Shown here piece after piece: positions 32,500 through 43,500 of a stretch of 64,000 bases of DNA (the stretch's first letter is position 1; every line of letters starts with the position of its first letter). Origin of the DNA: Wolfiporia cocos (Eukaryota > Basidiomycota > Agaricomycetes > Polyporales > Phaeolaceae). A program made the translations under genes and the position numbers. The stretch is taken from positions 3,410,001 through 3,474,000 of the forward strand of contig JACCLO010000002.1 of NCBI GenBank assembly GCA_029448655.1, written 5' to 3'. The notes under the pieces were generated by a model. It did not search any database and was not told where the DNA came from. It saw only the letters and a list, made by a program, of their open reading frames with translations.

Positions 32500-33516
32500 A
32501 TGAATGGCCCAGTGCGCCCCCTTGATGTATTGTGTGTCCCCTCCCGCTCTGTTAGGCGCTCTGTTGACAGTGACGTCTCACTTCATAAGCTGATCTCCCA
32601 AAGATGGTGGTCAGTACAACGAGGGCTTTTGAAAGGACCCACAATGGAAGTACTATTCACAAACACCGGTACGTCATTGATATAGGCTTGCCACGCTCAT
32701 GGATATAGACAATATCCCAGGATGCTCACATTTCATCCCTCCGAGACATTCGCAAGCTGGCTTATATCCTGCACATCAACTATCTATTCAGTGCCATACT
32801 CAACCGGAATGCTTGGACACTCAACAGAGGGGATGCTGTGATCACATTGTGGGTCTCAAAAACTTACAGACTTCTCGACCCAACTGATAGAATGCATTTC
32901 TTAGCAAGCTTGTGAAGAAGCTACCATCATGGTGGGATCGCGTAGCAGCCGTTATCTTGAGCATTGTCAACTTCGTAATGCTAGGCCTTTTCACTCGTCT
33001 TATATCTGTGGAACAGAGGAAGGTACGAGCCAGATCTCTCCTCGCAATTAATTTCCTACCGCAGTTGTAGTGTCGTGAAGAAGGGAACGACAAGCTCGAG
33101 GCTTTCATCAAGAACAAGTTCGGTGACAAGATGCTACGATTGCATTTACTGGCTAAAGCGCCTGACAAATGTGGGCATGGATATGCCAAAAAGCTCGTAG
33201 AATTTGTTACTGCGCAGGTCTGCCCCCTTGCTGAGATCGCTATCACAATGTATGGATGCAATGTTGACGTGATATCTGTAGGCAGACGATGAATGTCGCT
33301 CTACATGGCTGCTATCTTCTAATGTTGCCAATACCAAATTCTATGAGCGTTTTGGATTCATCACGGTCGGCGAAGTGTCCTTGGGCGAATCAAACCCCAC
33401 GTGGACAGACGCTCCAATAATAATGCCAGCTCTCATTACTATGACGGTTATTTTGTGTTTCGTAACCCGCCCTACCTCTTCGCTAGATGGTGCGAGAGCC
33501 GCAGAAAAGGAAGTAA
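32500..33516 (+). pseudogene. GNAT-family N-acetyltransferase, copy 3, probably frameshifted
   Basis: Tandem, same-strand paralogue of copy 2. Recognisable exons are 32,500-32,526 (MNGPVRPLD), about 32,596-32,674, 32,721-32,848, 32,905-33,022, 33,071-33,217, about 33,282-33,430, and a last exon 33,487-33,516 (MVREPQKRK). The acetyl-CoA loop is changed to KAPDKCGHGYAKKLV, with Cys in place of the usual basic or Gln spacing residue. WLLSSNVANTKFYERFGF is intact. In the second exon one base is missing near 32,635 relative to copies 1 and 2, so AFER...P-Q-W-K-Y-Y cannot be read in frame. The donor before the last exon is also weak. The downstream exons look well preserved, so decay is recent or the missing base is a sequencing error. 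Confidence 0.65.
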
Positions 33517-33623
33517 TCGGTACACGTTTCCGGGAGTTCGGCCATGCGATAGTCACTAATATGTACACTACGGATGTGAACAAAACCATGAGGACATGGC
33601 TCGCACATATATACAATCGGAAT

Positions 33624-36600
33624 CTATGTTTCACTCGAAAGCTCATCAGCATAGGATATCTCTGCGTCATCTCGGACAATGAAGCTGCCGAACTCATACT
33701 CATCATCGTCGGGGTCATCTCGCGGAGAACTCGAAAGCGCGGGTTGGGGACGCGAGCCCTCTCCAGTACCCGGCGGGACCCAGCCTCGCCGCGCCGGACG
33801 GCCTGCAAACACGGGCCCGCCACCTCCAGGAGCCTGAGTAAGAAGGCTCCGTCGATACACGGAAGACTGGTCATACGATGGGGAGGCTTGCGTCTCCGGT
33901 TCGTCTCGCACGAAGTCCTTCTCGTACTCGTCCGCGCCCGCATCTACATCAGAGGATCCGATGCTACGCTCGTCCCCGGAATGCGTTGCCTCCACGTCAA
34001 GCCATGGGTTGGCTTTCCGAGCTTCGGCCAAATTCTTAAACTTGCGTTTTGGTGGTCGACGAATTGGTGGTGGAGATGAAGATTCCCGGTTTTGTAGGCG
34101 GCGCTGAGAAGGGGAAGGCATTGCAAGCGGCGACGAGTCAATAGCGACCATACGCTTCTTCTGCTTGCCTGGTGCACGCACCGCTAACGTCGGCTCTGGT
34201 GATTCAATAGAAGGCGAAGAAAGTCCTGCGAAAAACCGAGACGGCAGCGGCGGAGGTCCCATCATGTTGTCTGCATCATCATCGTCGGACTCCAAGCCGC
34301 CAGCTCCTGATGAATCTTGCGGACTTGAGTTCTTAGATCGCTTGCTGGGTCCAGCGGAACAGAGCTCAACTTCAGGTGAGCAAGCGCTCTCCTCGGTACG
34401 CAGCCTCTTTGACGGAAGACTGTGGGGACTCGGAGGGGACGATGACTCTGCCACGGGAATGTCGAGATCGTCATCATCATCGATGAGCCACGACATATCA
34501 TCCCCTGGGCGAGAACCCGAAGTACTACGAGGAGAACCCGACTGCGAGGGCTCCGGCGGGCTTGTTGACCCAACCAATGTCTTGCTCCTGCTTACTGTAC
34601 TCGTGCTTCTTGATTTGAGCAGAAGACTTGGGGATGAGCTAATCGACAACACGGACCCATCGGGAGTTTTAGATCGCTGCTTCATATCGTGTCTGAGAGT
34701 GCTGATGCGTTGTAAGGGCTTCCCTGGAGATGGGTTCGAACGTTTGAGCGGGCTATCTGGTGAGAAAGGTGGGGAAAGCACGGATGTGCGGGCACGAGGG
34801 CACGAATCCGGGATAGTCAGATCAATGATATTGTCGTCCGATGGCGCTGGTGGAGAATGGCTCGCGCTTCGTTCTTCTGATGTAGACCGGCGCTCGCAAA
34901 GGAGCAGAGAGCGCGCACTTCGGAATGAAGGATTTGAGTTCTCGAAGATGCCCAGTCCTCGTTCAATCTCCTCGTCATCGGAATCATCGGCTCCCATCCT
35001 GTCGAACAGACTCGCAGTGGGCTCGATGACCGATTCGGGCTTCCGTCTCCTCTTAGACTGCGAGCGGTTTCCGTCATCGTTTCCGGTGGCCGTCGTCTTT
35101 GTTCTCTTGAGGCTCTTCGCTCTCGACTTCTTCGAAATAGCGGAGGTCGAGACTGACCGACGGGCGCCGAACACCCCTTCCTCAATCTCTCGATCGACGT
35201 CATCATCCTCGCCAGCTTCCTCGATGTCCTTCATCGTGATTTTCTTAGCCGATTTCCGCGAGGTTGCACCGCTCGCTTTCTGGATCAAGTCTTTGACATT
35301 GACGAAACCAGCAGCTGTCCCGGGAGGAATGTTACGCATTGGATCATCGTCCCTCTTGCGCTTCTTGCCCTTGGGCGCAGGAGAGTTGTCGCCGCCCGCT
35401 CGGGAACCCTTCCTTGAGCTCGAATCCTCGCGCACATACTCCTCGATGTCCATCATCATCTCTAAACACGTGGGTTGTATGTGGTCGGGAAGAAGGCGCT
35501 CAACGTCGTCATACAGCACCAGATCGCGCGCATCGCCAATGAAATTTTGCACATCTTTATACCTGTCTTGTGCTGTATCCCAGTTCCTTTCCTCGCGGCC
35601 TTCGGCGAGGAAGACATGAACGACACCGTCATCCTTTCGACCCGTCCGGCCAATACGTTGCAGCTATACATGTTAGTAATGTAAGTCAAGAACAGTGCAA
35701 TGTCGTGACATGTAGCTCACCATCCGGATTGGGGTCTTCTGCGCTTCATAGCAGACACACACATTTACCTCACCGATGTCAAGACCTTCCTCGCCGATAG
35801 AAGTCGCCACAAGCACATTAAACTCCCCAGTTTTAAATCGTTTGATAACCTAGCACGAGCCTGGAAATCAGCTAAGCTCGAGCGAGCTGCACATGACAAG
35901 ACAGACCTGAAGCTGTTCCTTCTGCGAAAGGCCCTTGTTTCCATGCTTGTCAGAAGCCTGCCCAATGAAAGGCGTCGCCTTGATGAGGGGGTTCTCTCGG
36001 TTCAGCGTCTTCACGATCTCGTCCACATTCTCTCTGAACGACGTGAAAACCATGACACGCGACTTGCCAGCGCCTCCCGCATTGGGGTCAGACGCACCGT
36101 CTCTTGCAGCCTGGTCCTCGTGGTCGAACACGTCCTGCGCGAAGTGCTGTACAAGCAGGTTGCGCAGCATTTCCAGCTTGGGGTGCAGCTCGAAACCGTG
36201 CACCTTCTGCGCCTCCATTTCTTTCATAACTGACTGGAAACCCGCGTCCGCCTTCAGGGCGCCACTCCCCTTCTTGCTTTTGGTTTTGGCATCCTCCACG
36301 ATTTCGTTCAATATGGTATAGCACATGCCGAGGCTGCCTTCCATCTGGGTAGCATGTCGAGTCAAAATAAATTTGCAACTAGGAAGATATAGCAAAGTCC
36401 GCCTTACAAGTGCCGACATTGCTCGGGCAAGCGGCCCCAGCTTCATAAGGGGGCCATACAGGAACGCCGGACCGCGGCGAGCCATGAGCAGCTTCAAAGC
36501 CGATTGAACCGTAAACGGGTGCAGGCGCACCGGGTCCGGAGACCCCGGTGCCAGGCCGTGGCTTTGTACCGTCTTCAGCAGTGGCTGAAAGCCCACGTTA

Positions 36601-38234
36601 GTCCATGCCTACATTTGTGTGATATTTTACGCACCTGCATGACTTTCGCTAGCAGATCTCTCACACGCACGATTGCGTCACTCATCTTGACAACGTGCAT
36701 CTCCATGCGCTTCTTGTGCACATATCCGCGAATATCGAGACTCTCCTCATTGCGAATCTCGATATGGCTTATATGCAGGCAGTCGACAATGTCCTGGACT
36801 TGCTCACGCGTACTTCCCGGCGTCGCGGTCAGCGCGAGCACGCGGAAGTGAGGGTTCTTGGCCATCATGTATCGGATGATCTGTGCGTAAGCATAGTCGC
36901 CGGTGCCTTTGTGCGCCTCGTCTGTGGTAATTCATTAGACGCCAAGACATCATTGAGGAGTTGGCTACGTGCCGATGACGATGAGAACGATGTCTCGTGG
37001 GTCACAAGCTTTCGATATGAGTTCGCCCATGAGCGTCTGTGGCGTCATATAGAACACGCGCTTCTCCTCCCACTTGATGAGAACAAGAGATGAGCATCCT
37101 GTTTGAGTGATAATCCGTAGGGAGCCACTCACCAGTATGGGTCGTTTTGCTTTGGTCACATTACCTGTGATCTCAGCGGCATGGCTTCCAGGTACACCGC
37201 ACAGCTTGTGGCATGCCTCGATCTGTTGTGCCACAAGTGGTTTTGAAGGCGCAAGAAATATGACCTTTCCCTCCGGAAACCAGCGGTAGACTGGTTTGCG
37301 AACGCGTTCAGTTCCAAATATAAGGCGTTACATCCGAAATCCGTACAATTTAGCATAACAGATCCAGCTATGAAAGTCTTGCCCAATCCAGTAGGTAACG
37401 CCACAAGTGTGTTTTTGAACAGACATTGCCGCACAATATTGAACTGGTAATCACGTTTTGGATGGTTGAGAGGATATATCCAACGTTTCGTGGCTAACAG
37501 GTCTGGCCGGAGCTTCATGGGTTGTGGCTAAAGGCGCATAAGTCTCGACAACCCATCAGACCATCTGTACTCACAGGTCTGAATGACAGTTGATCAATAG
37601 AAGATCACCGATCAAAGCATTATACTCACCCTGCTGGGACAAAGGGGGCGGGAAATTGCTCGAACTCTACAGGCTCTTCGTCTACTTCCTCACTCGACGC
37701 ATCGTGATAGGCTCCCTTCGCCTTTGCCTTCGCCTTCGCCTTCTTCTGAGCAGCAGATAGTTTCCAGCCAGATTTTGCAAACGCAGTATGATCCCACTGC
37801 TTGGTCGCCTTTGCTCCCTCTTCTGACTGGTCCTTGAAACTCGAGCGGCTGCGTTGAAGTGAGCCTCTCGAGTTGGCCTTGCTAAAACCTTTGGATGGGT
37901 TTTCGCGTAGTCTTTCTCCAAATAGCGTTGTCTGAACAGTCGCCTTAGAAGATGCTCGGGGTCCAGTGCTCGCACCCGCGACAGAATGCGCCGCGGCACC
38001 CTGCTCTTGTAGGTTGTCGAGCTCTGCGACATCAAAGTCGAACGCGTCAAACAGGTCTGTATCACTTGTGTCAATAACTTCTGGCAGCGTGCGCCTTAGT
38101 GGTGCGTTGGAAGGATTGTGGGCAGGAGGCTGAGGCCTCGAGGACGGCCCAGCTGTGTTCGCGGCCTCGATCGCATCGAAGGCGTTTAGCACAGCAGAGT
38201 CGAGCTCGTCGTCAAAGTAATCATCCGACTCCAT
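33624..38234 (-). CDS. MPH1: MPH1/FANCM-family DNA helicase
   Basis: Multi-exon gene from ATG 38,234 to a stop at 33,624-33,626. It encodes a superfamily 2 3'-5' helicase that remodels stalled forks and D-loops in the nucleus. After an acidic N-terminus ([18 protein letters not shown]) comes [19 protein letters not shown] and the Q-like region. Walker A is [13 protein letters not shown] (about 37,385), DEAH is at 36,911-36,922, and motif III is LALTATPGS (about 36,825). The insert-domain and accessory region follow, then motif IV-V ([14 protein letters not shown], about 36,050). The long last exon (33,624 to about 35,552) begins after motif VI with [21 protein letters not shown]. It continues as a disordered Ser/acidic tail with several basic NLS-like clusters. 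The first intron donor (GCAG|gtgagt, phase 1) and the only sensible acceptor (ttag|CCACAACCCATG) do not agree in phase; see findings. Confidence 0.93.
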
Positions 38235-38459
38235 TTCAAAACGCGCGTAGAGCAGCGAGAGTGAGACACCAGAAGACGCGCTCTCCGGAGTTCGACGACT
38301 CGAACAAGACGCGTTATCCAGCGCGTTCTGTGGCTACGCGAGCCGGATCACATGATGCGTACACACGCCACAAACAGTACACGCCACAAACAGAACGCGA
38401 TAGAGACGCCAGCGCGCAGCCGCCTTGCAGCACAGCTGCTATTACACTCATCCGCCGCC

Positions 38460-40343
38460 ATGTCTGCAGAGTCAGTCGCGCGCTGGAATGCAATACCTCT
38501 CGCACGCCCAGCAGTCAGCCCGGACCCGCAGGGGGAAAACCCGCTGAAGGTACTCCTTGTGCATTTCTAGCACCCGTGGATACGCGCTGCATACTCCCAC
38601 CTCCCCGTCTCTCTCCAGCGCACGCGGCAAGATGACAATGACGACGACGAGAGCGAGGACAATGTCTCACTGGTCTCTCGCTCTCCGTCCCCGACTTCAG
38701 CCCTGGAGAACATGGACCTTGACAAATACGACGAATACGTGAAGGGGCTTGCCCGTGAAACAATCACCGTAGACACCAAGATCAATAGCAGCAATAAGGG
38801 ATTCCTCATGCTCGCAAGCATGGGCTGGGTAGAAGGCCAGCCCTTGGGTCTCACGGGTGACGGTATGCCTTCTGCGCAGAATGTCAGAATGTTGCATGGT
38901 TATCGAGACATGCAGGGCGTATTGACCCCGTCCCCTTTTACGTCAAGAATGACCTGACGGGTCTAGGAAAAACGAGTCAGGATGTACGCATGAGTACGTG
39001 TATCTCGTGCTGCTGTACGCGATGATGATAGGCGACTGATTGGAGCAGTTGAGACCACCGTCTCGCAGCGTCGGGAGCTGGACTCTGAACGGCAGACAAA
39101 AGAGACAGAAGAGCAACGCAAAGCCAGAGAAGTCAGACCGCATGCTCTCTAGGGCTGCCTTGCCCCCGCTGACGCGCGACTGCAGGACTCCGTGGCTAAG
39201 CGTGCCGCCGTGCAAAGCGAGATCTCGACAACGCTCCGCGCGTTCTACTGCGAGCTCTGCGAGAAGCAATTCCAGAACGTTGCGCAATACGATGAACACA
39301 CCAACTCATACGCGCACCACCACAAGGCGCGCTTCCGCGACATGCAGGCCGCGCAGCGCGCGAGCCGCAACACCAAGGAGGAGCTCGACCGGCGCAAGGA
39401 GAAGGAGCGCAAGCGCGAGGAGAAGGAGCTCCGCAAAATCGCCAAAGCGGCGGGCGTGAGGATGGCCAAGCCGCCCGTCGCGCTCGTCGCAGCCCCCGCT
39501 GAAGCGGCTGCTGCCCGCGGGGCAGAGGCAGAGGCGAAGCCCGGCGGATCCAAAAAACCCGGGTGGGCATCGATAGGCGCGGCTTCGACTTCTTCCTCCG
39601 CCCCCGTTGACTCGCCTGAGCCTGCCCAAACGGGGTCCGGCTGGGCGACCGTGGGCTCCGATATCTCATCGACCCCTCCGGGGTCCCAGCAGCAGCCTCC
39701 GACCTCAAGCAGGGGCGGCTGGGCCCCTGTCTCCGCCCCGCCGACCGCAGTGCCTCCCCAGCCAACTGCACCGAGCGGCCGCGCGCCGCAGCCGCCGTCT
39801 GCCGCACCTGTGTTCAGGACGGGAGGCTGGACCTCGCTCGACACGGGAAGCACCGTACAACCTCCGACGCGGGCTTCTATGCCTCCTTCGACGCATGCTG
39901 GCCCGGTACCTCCGCCTCCGTCCGAGCTTTCACGTCCCCCATCGCTGCCGTCAGCCCCCGCGCCGCCTCCTGCAGTGCCCCCGCCCGCAAGCTCATCTCC
40001 CAATCCTGGCGGATGGTCGACCGTGGGAGCCTCCAGCGCCTCAACGCAGCCTTCTCGCGGGGACTGGCACAGGACCGTGGGTGAGCACACTCCCCCACCG
40101 CAGGCGGCTCGCGGAGGTTGGCATGCGTCCCTGGGGACAGCAGACGCCCCGACTTCCCAAGGTCGCAGTGGCTGGCAGACTCCGTCGGCACCGCAGACTC
40201 CTGCGGGCCCACCGCCACCAATGAGCAATGTGCCGCCGCCCCAACCAGAGCCTTCGCGCGCAAAGAACCCTGCAGCTCGCCAGGAAGCCCAACGCTCGGG
40301 CTGGCAGCAGTTCCGTGCAGGTGCGCCTGGCCGTCGGAGATGA
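38460..40343 (+). CDS. G-patch and C2H2 zinc-finger protein (GPATCH8-like)
   Basis: Five exons: 38,460-38,549; 38,619-38,862; 38,916-38,993; 39,048-39,131; 39,186-40,343, all GT-AG with matching phase, about 550 residues. The G-patch (NKGFLMLASMGWVEGQPLGL ... VPFYVKNDLTGLGKTSQ) spans introns 2-3. It is followed by a charged helix (QRRELDSERQTKETEEQRKA) and a U1-type C2H2 finger, FYCELCEKQFQNVAQYDEHTNSYAHH. A Lys/Glu-rich coiled coil (ELDRRKEKERKREEKELRK) comes next, then about 280 residues of Pro/Ser/Gly-rich low complexity with GGW repeats. G-patch proteins activate DEAH-box RNA helicases in splicing or ribosome assembly. The order G-patch then C2H2 is that of GPATCH8. It diverges from MPH1 with 225 bp between start codons. 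Confidence 0.88.
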
Positions 40344-40634
40344 AATCATTATGTCACTGCTTGAGCTCTTTCGTTTCGTCCTCGATGTACAAATCGATCA
40401 CGAACACACATCGATTATGTAGCACACGGTACCGGTCTATTGGCACAGGACAAGACGTATAATGAATAATACTAACTAGCTACACTGCCGGGACTGCCTT
40501 AATTTTGTATGTACGCTGGGCGACGACGAAAATTGTATGTAACAGAGGAAAGAACGAAACCACAAGACAACGAACGGGCCAAGAGAGCGGCAAGAGTTGG
40601 GGTGACTGTTCCAGGAAAGGGCGAGCCGAGGCGT

Positions 40635-43282
40635 TCACTCCGAATCGCTCTCAGAGCTTTCCGAGCTAGATTCGTTCGAAGAGTGCTCGCTGTCGTCGTG
40701 CGCAGGCACCTCGTTCGCCGGGCCCGCCGACTCCCGCCCGCCCTCGAACAGCTTCATGCGCTCCTCGAGTGCCCGGATCTTTGCAGCCTCCACGTCCTCA
40801 TCCATGCTCTTCCGCTTCAGTCCACCTGTGCCTGTGCCCTTGCCCGTGCGCGCACGTTTCGGCACGGACGCCTTCATGGGCCGAATGACGAAGTTGTACA
40901 ATTTCTGCAGCACGGACGCAGGCAGCTGGTCGATCTCGAGCTCGATCTCCTCCGTGCTCTGCGACTTTTCGTTCAATCGATTATCCCAGACAAAACATGA
41001 ATAAGCTGCAACTCACATCGCGGATCTCGGGCACGCCCTCGTGGATGATCTGGATGACCCTCTCGAGCTTGACGCCATCGAGCTTGCCGATAGTGTCACT
41101 CAGCTCCTTCTTCTGCTCGAACGTCAAAACATCGTCATCGGTGATAGGCTTCTTGCCCTTTTTGCGCGGTGGGATTGATTTCGTCGCCATCGGCTTTGGC
41201 GCCTTGGACGTGCTCGCAACAGGGCCAACCACCTTTTCCTTCTTCTTCTTCTCCTTTTTCTCGGGCTTCGCCTTCCTCTTGAGAGTGTCGAGGTTGTTTC
41301 TCATGTGCTGGATCTGACTCTCAATGTTGGCGATCATGCCTATAGCATCGTTGAGGACAAATCTCCCTGGAGAGGAGGTGTTGTGACACGTACGTGATCG
41401 CTCATCGTCAGTGTCGTCGTCCTCGTCATCGTCGTCATCGTCAGACATGTCCTGAGAGCGGAGAGGTGGAAGTTGTTTCCACTTCTCATCGAAAATCCGA
41501 TCCAGCTCCTTGCCCGCCTCGTGCACTGGGTTCTTGGGCGGGTTGAACATCAACGAGTTCTTGACCATAAGCTTGAAGTCCTCGCGGAACTTCTCCGGCG
41601 TCGAGTACTCGCCATCCTGCAGTTTCCGCCTCATCGTTGAGAGGTCCATGGGCTTCTTAATGATCTTCGGGTACTGTGGGATATCCAGTTTCACCCAGTC
41701 TACAGAGTGTCAACAGCGAGCGATCAAGACAGGGGCCCAGGACTGACCAACTGGTTCGTAGAAAGGATGCGCGATAGTGTAGTAGCTCTTCTTGTGGACG
41801 TCTCTCAAGATCTTCTCGCAGAACTTGAACTGGTCGACGTAGGCGTTGTTCTTTGGCGCCTTGGCTTTACGCATTTTCTTCGGCGCATCGGTGTACGGGA
41901 GGTCTTTCGGAGGTGGTGGGTGGATCTCTCGCTTCGGCCGGCCACCGCCATTGATGTGGTCCTCTGAGCGACGGATCACAGGGACGGAGGTCGACGGTCG
42001 TCGCGCAGCAGGCTTCTTTGCGGGAGGCGGAGGTGGAGGAGGTGGAGTCGCGGCCTTTTTCACGACTTGAGGCTTCGGCTGAAAGTCAGTCATTGAGGCG
42101 CAATACTAGAGATACAACGTCAAACATTACCTCTCCGGGAGGGGGCATCTGCTTGATCTGCTTCTCGAACACAGCCTCTACCCGCTTGCCCATGGCGGTG
42201 ATTGGGTGATCTGGGCCGTTGAATAATATACAGTTGTGGAAGATCAAGCGCACGTCGACAATGAACTCGTCGGCGTTGTTGTAGCGTGGATTCGATGCGT
42301 TCGGGTCCGGCTTGGCAGGGTTCGACGAAGCCATCTTACGGTCGATGGTCGAAAAGTCCATCGGGTGCTTTACGATGGACGGATAGTGAGGGATGTTAAG
42401 TGCAACCGGGTCGACCGGCTGCAAGAATGGGCCCGCGTCTTTGAGCTTCTTGAGCGTGCGGATGGTCGACGTGCAGAACCGCCATTGCGCAAGACTGAGC
42501 GTCGGCGTTGGACGGCTCGAAGAGGCCGCAGGAAGAGCGGACTCTTGGTCAGAAGGAGATGCTGGAGGTGGAGTACCAGTCTTCAGACGATGCCATCAGC
42601 ACGCCCGCTACGGCGTACAGAGAACGGAGGGCTTACGTTGGCAAGCGAGGCTCTCTCAGCGTCCGAGTACTTCCTGGCTCTCTTAGCGGGCGGGGGTTTA
42701 TCATCATCATCGTGTTCATTAGTTGTATTATTAGTTAACGAAGGAGCAGCAAGGGCGTCGACAGCGGTCTGGCTGGACGGTACAGCGGGTAAAGTAGGTG
42801 TGGGCGGCGCAGGAGACTCGTGATTGTGTCCGTTTACGAGCACGGGCTCAGTAGAGGACGGGGGCTGCGCGTCTGCGTCTGCCATGTGCACGTCGCTGTC
42901 CTTCGTAGGGAGCGACTCGGCCATCTGGACGTCCTCGAGGAGCTCGCCGGGGGGTGGAGGAGGGGTGCCCTTCGGCGGCTCGATGGGGATGGTGGCTGGC
43001 GCGCGATAAGAAGAGGACAAGACGCCCGGGGACGGTGGGCTTACCTGGGTCTGCAGGGGTGCCGACCTGGGGGCGGACGGACGCGGAGTCTACGAGGTCG
43101 ACCTTGACGGGGACAGGCTCGTGCCGCGCGTCCGACTCGCCGTCGTTGTACTCGACATCGATCTTGATGTCGGCGCTGGGGGAGTTGTCGATGGGCGTGT
43201 CGGGAGTGTCGACGGCGGGGGTGTCGGGGGTGGTGTGGCCGGTGATGAGCAGTGCGCCGTTGACGAGGGGCGCGTCGGTCAT
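40635..43282 (-). CDS. BET-family double-bromodomain protein (Bdf1-like)
   Basis: Multi-exon gene from ATG 43,282 to a stop at 40,635-40,637. BD1 (about 42,090-42,480) carries PSIVKHPMDFSTIDRKM and FHNCILFNGPDHPI, with the acetyl-lysine-binding Asn. BD2 (about 41,480-41,860) carries PKIIKKPMDLSTMRRKL and VKNSLMFNPPKNPVH. Acidic (DDDDDDEDDD) and basic linkers follow, then an NET domain (TFEQKKELSDTIGKLDGVKL ... IDQLPASVLQKLYNFV) split by an intron. The tail is Ser/Glu-rich (SSNESSSESSESDSE). The N-terminal 200 residues are acidic and Pro-rich with one basic cluster (PAKRARK). BET proteins read acetylated H4 and aid TFIID-dependent transcription. It converges with the G-patch gene. Confidence 0.95.
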
Positions 43283-43500
43283 GGTGGGCAACGCGTGACG
43301 GTCACGGGGGAGTGACAGGAGGACGGAGGGACAAGGGTGGATTTGGGGGAACAGGAGATCCGAAGTTGGGCTAGAGTCTTTATACGCGCTGCGAAATAAG
43401 GTTCGATCTCCCGCGCATTGGCCATCTGCCCGAGTCAGCTCCCTCCCTCCCTTTCTCGCCGCCCCTGCCGCCTCTCGCCGCCGCCCATCGCCGCCGCCTG

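Noticed and set aside
34165..35619. 484-codon open frame on the plus strand
   Set aside because: It is exactly antisense to the Ser/acidic tail exon of MPH1; its translation is low-complexity Ser/Arg/Leu and lacks any domain or splice logic.
39245..40228. 327-codon minus-strand frame (Gly/Ala-rich)
   Set aside because: Antisense to the G-patch protein's Pro/Ser-rich tail; the plus-strand frame has the G-patch and C2H2 domains.
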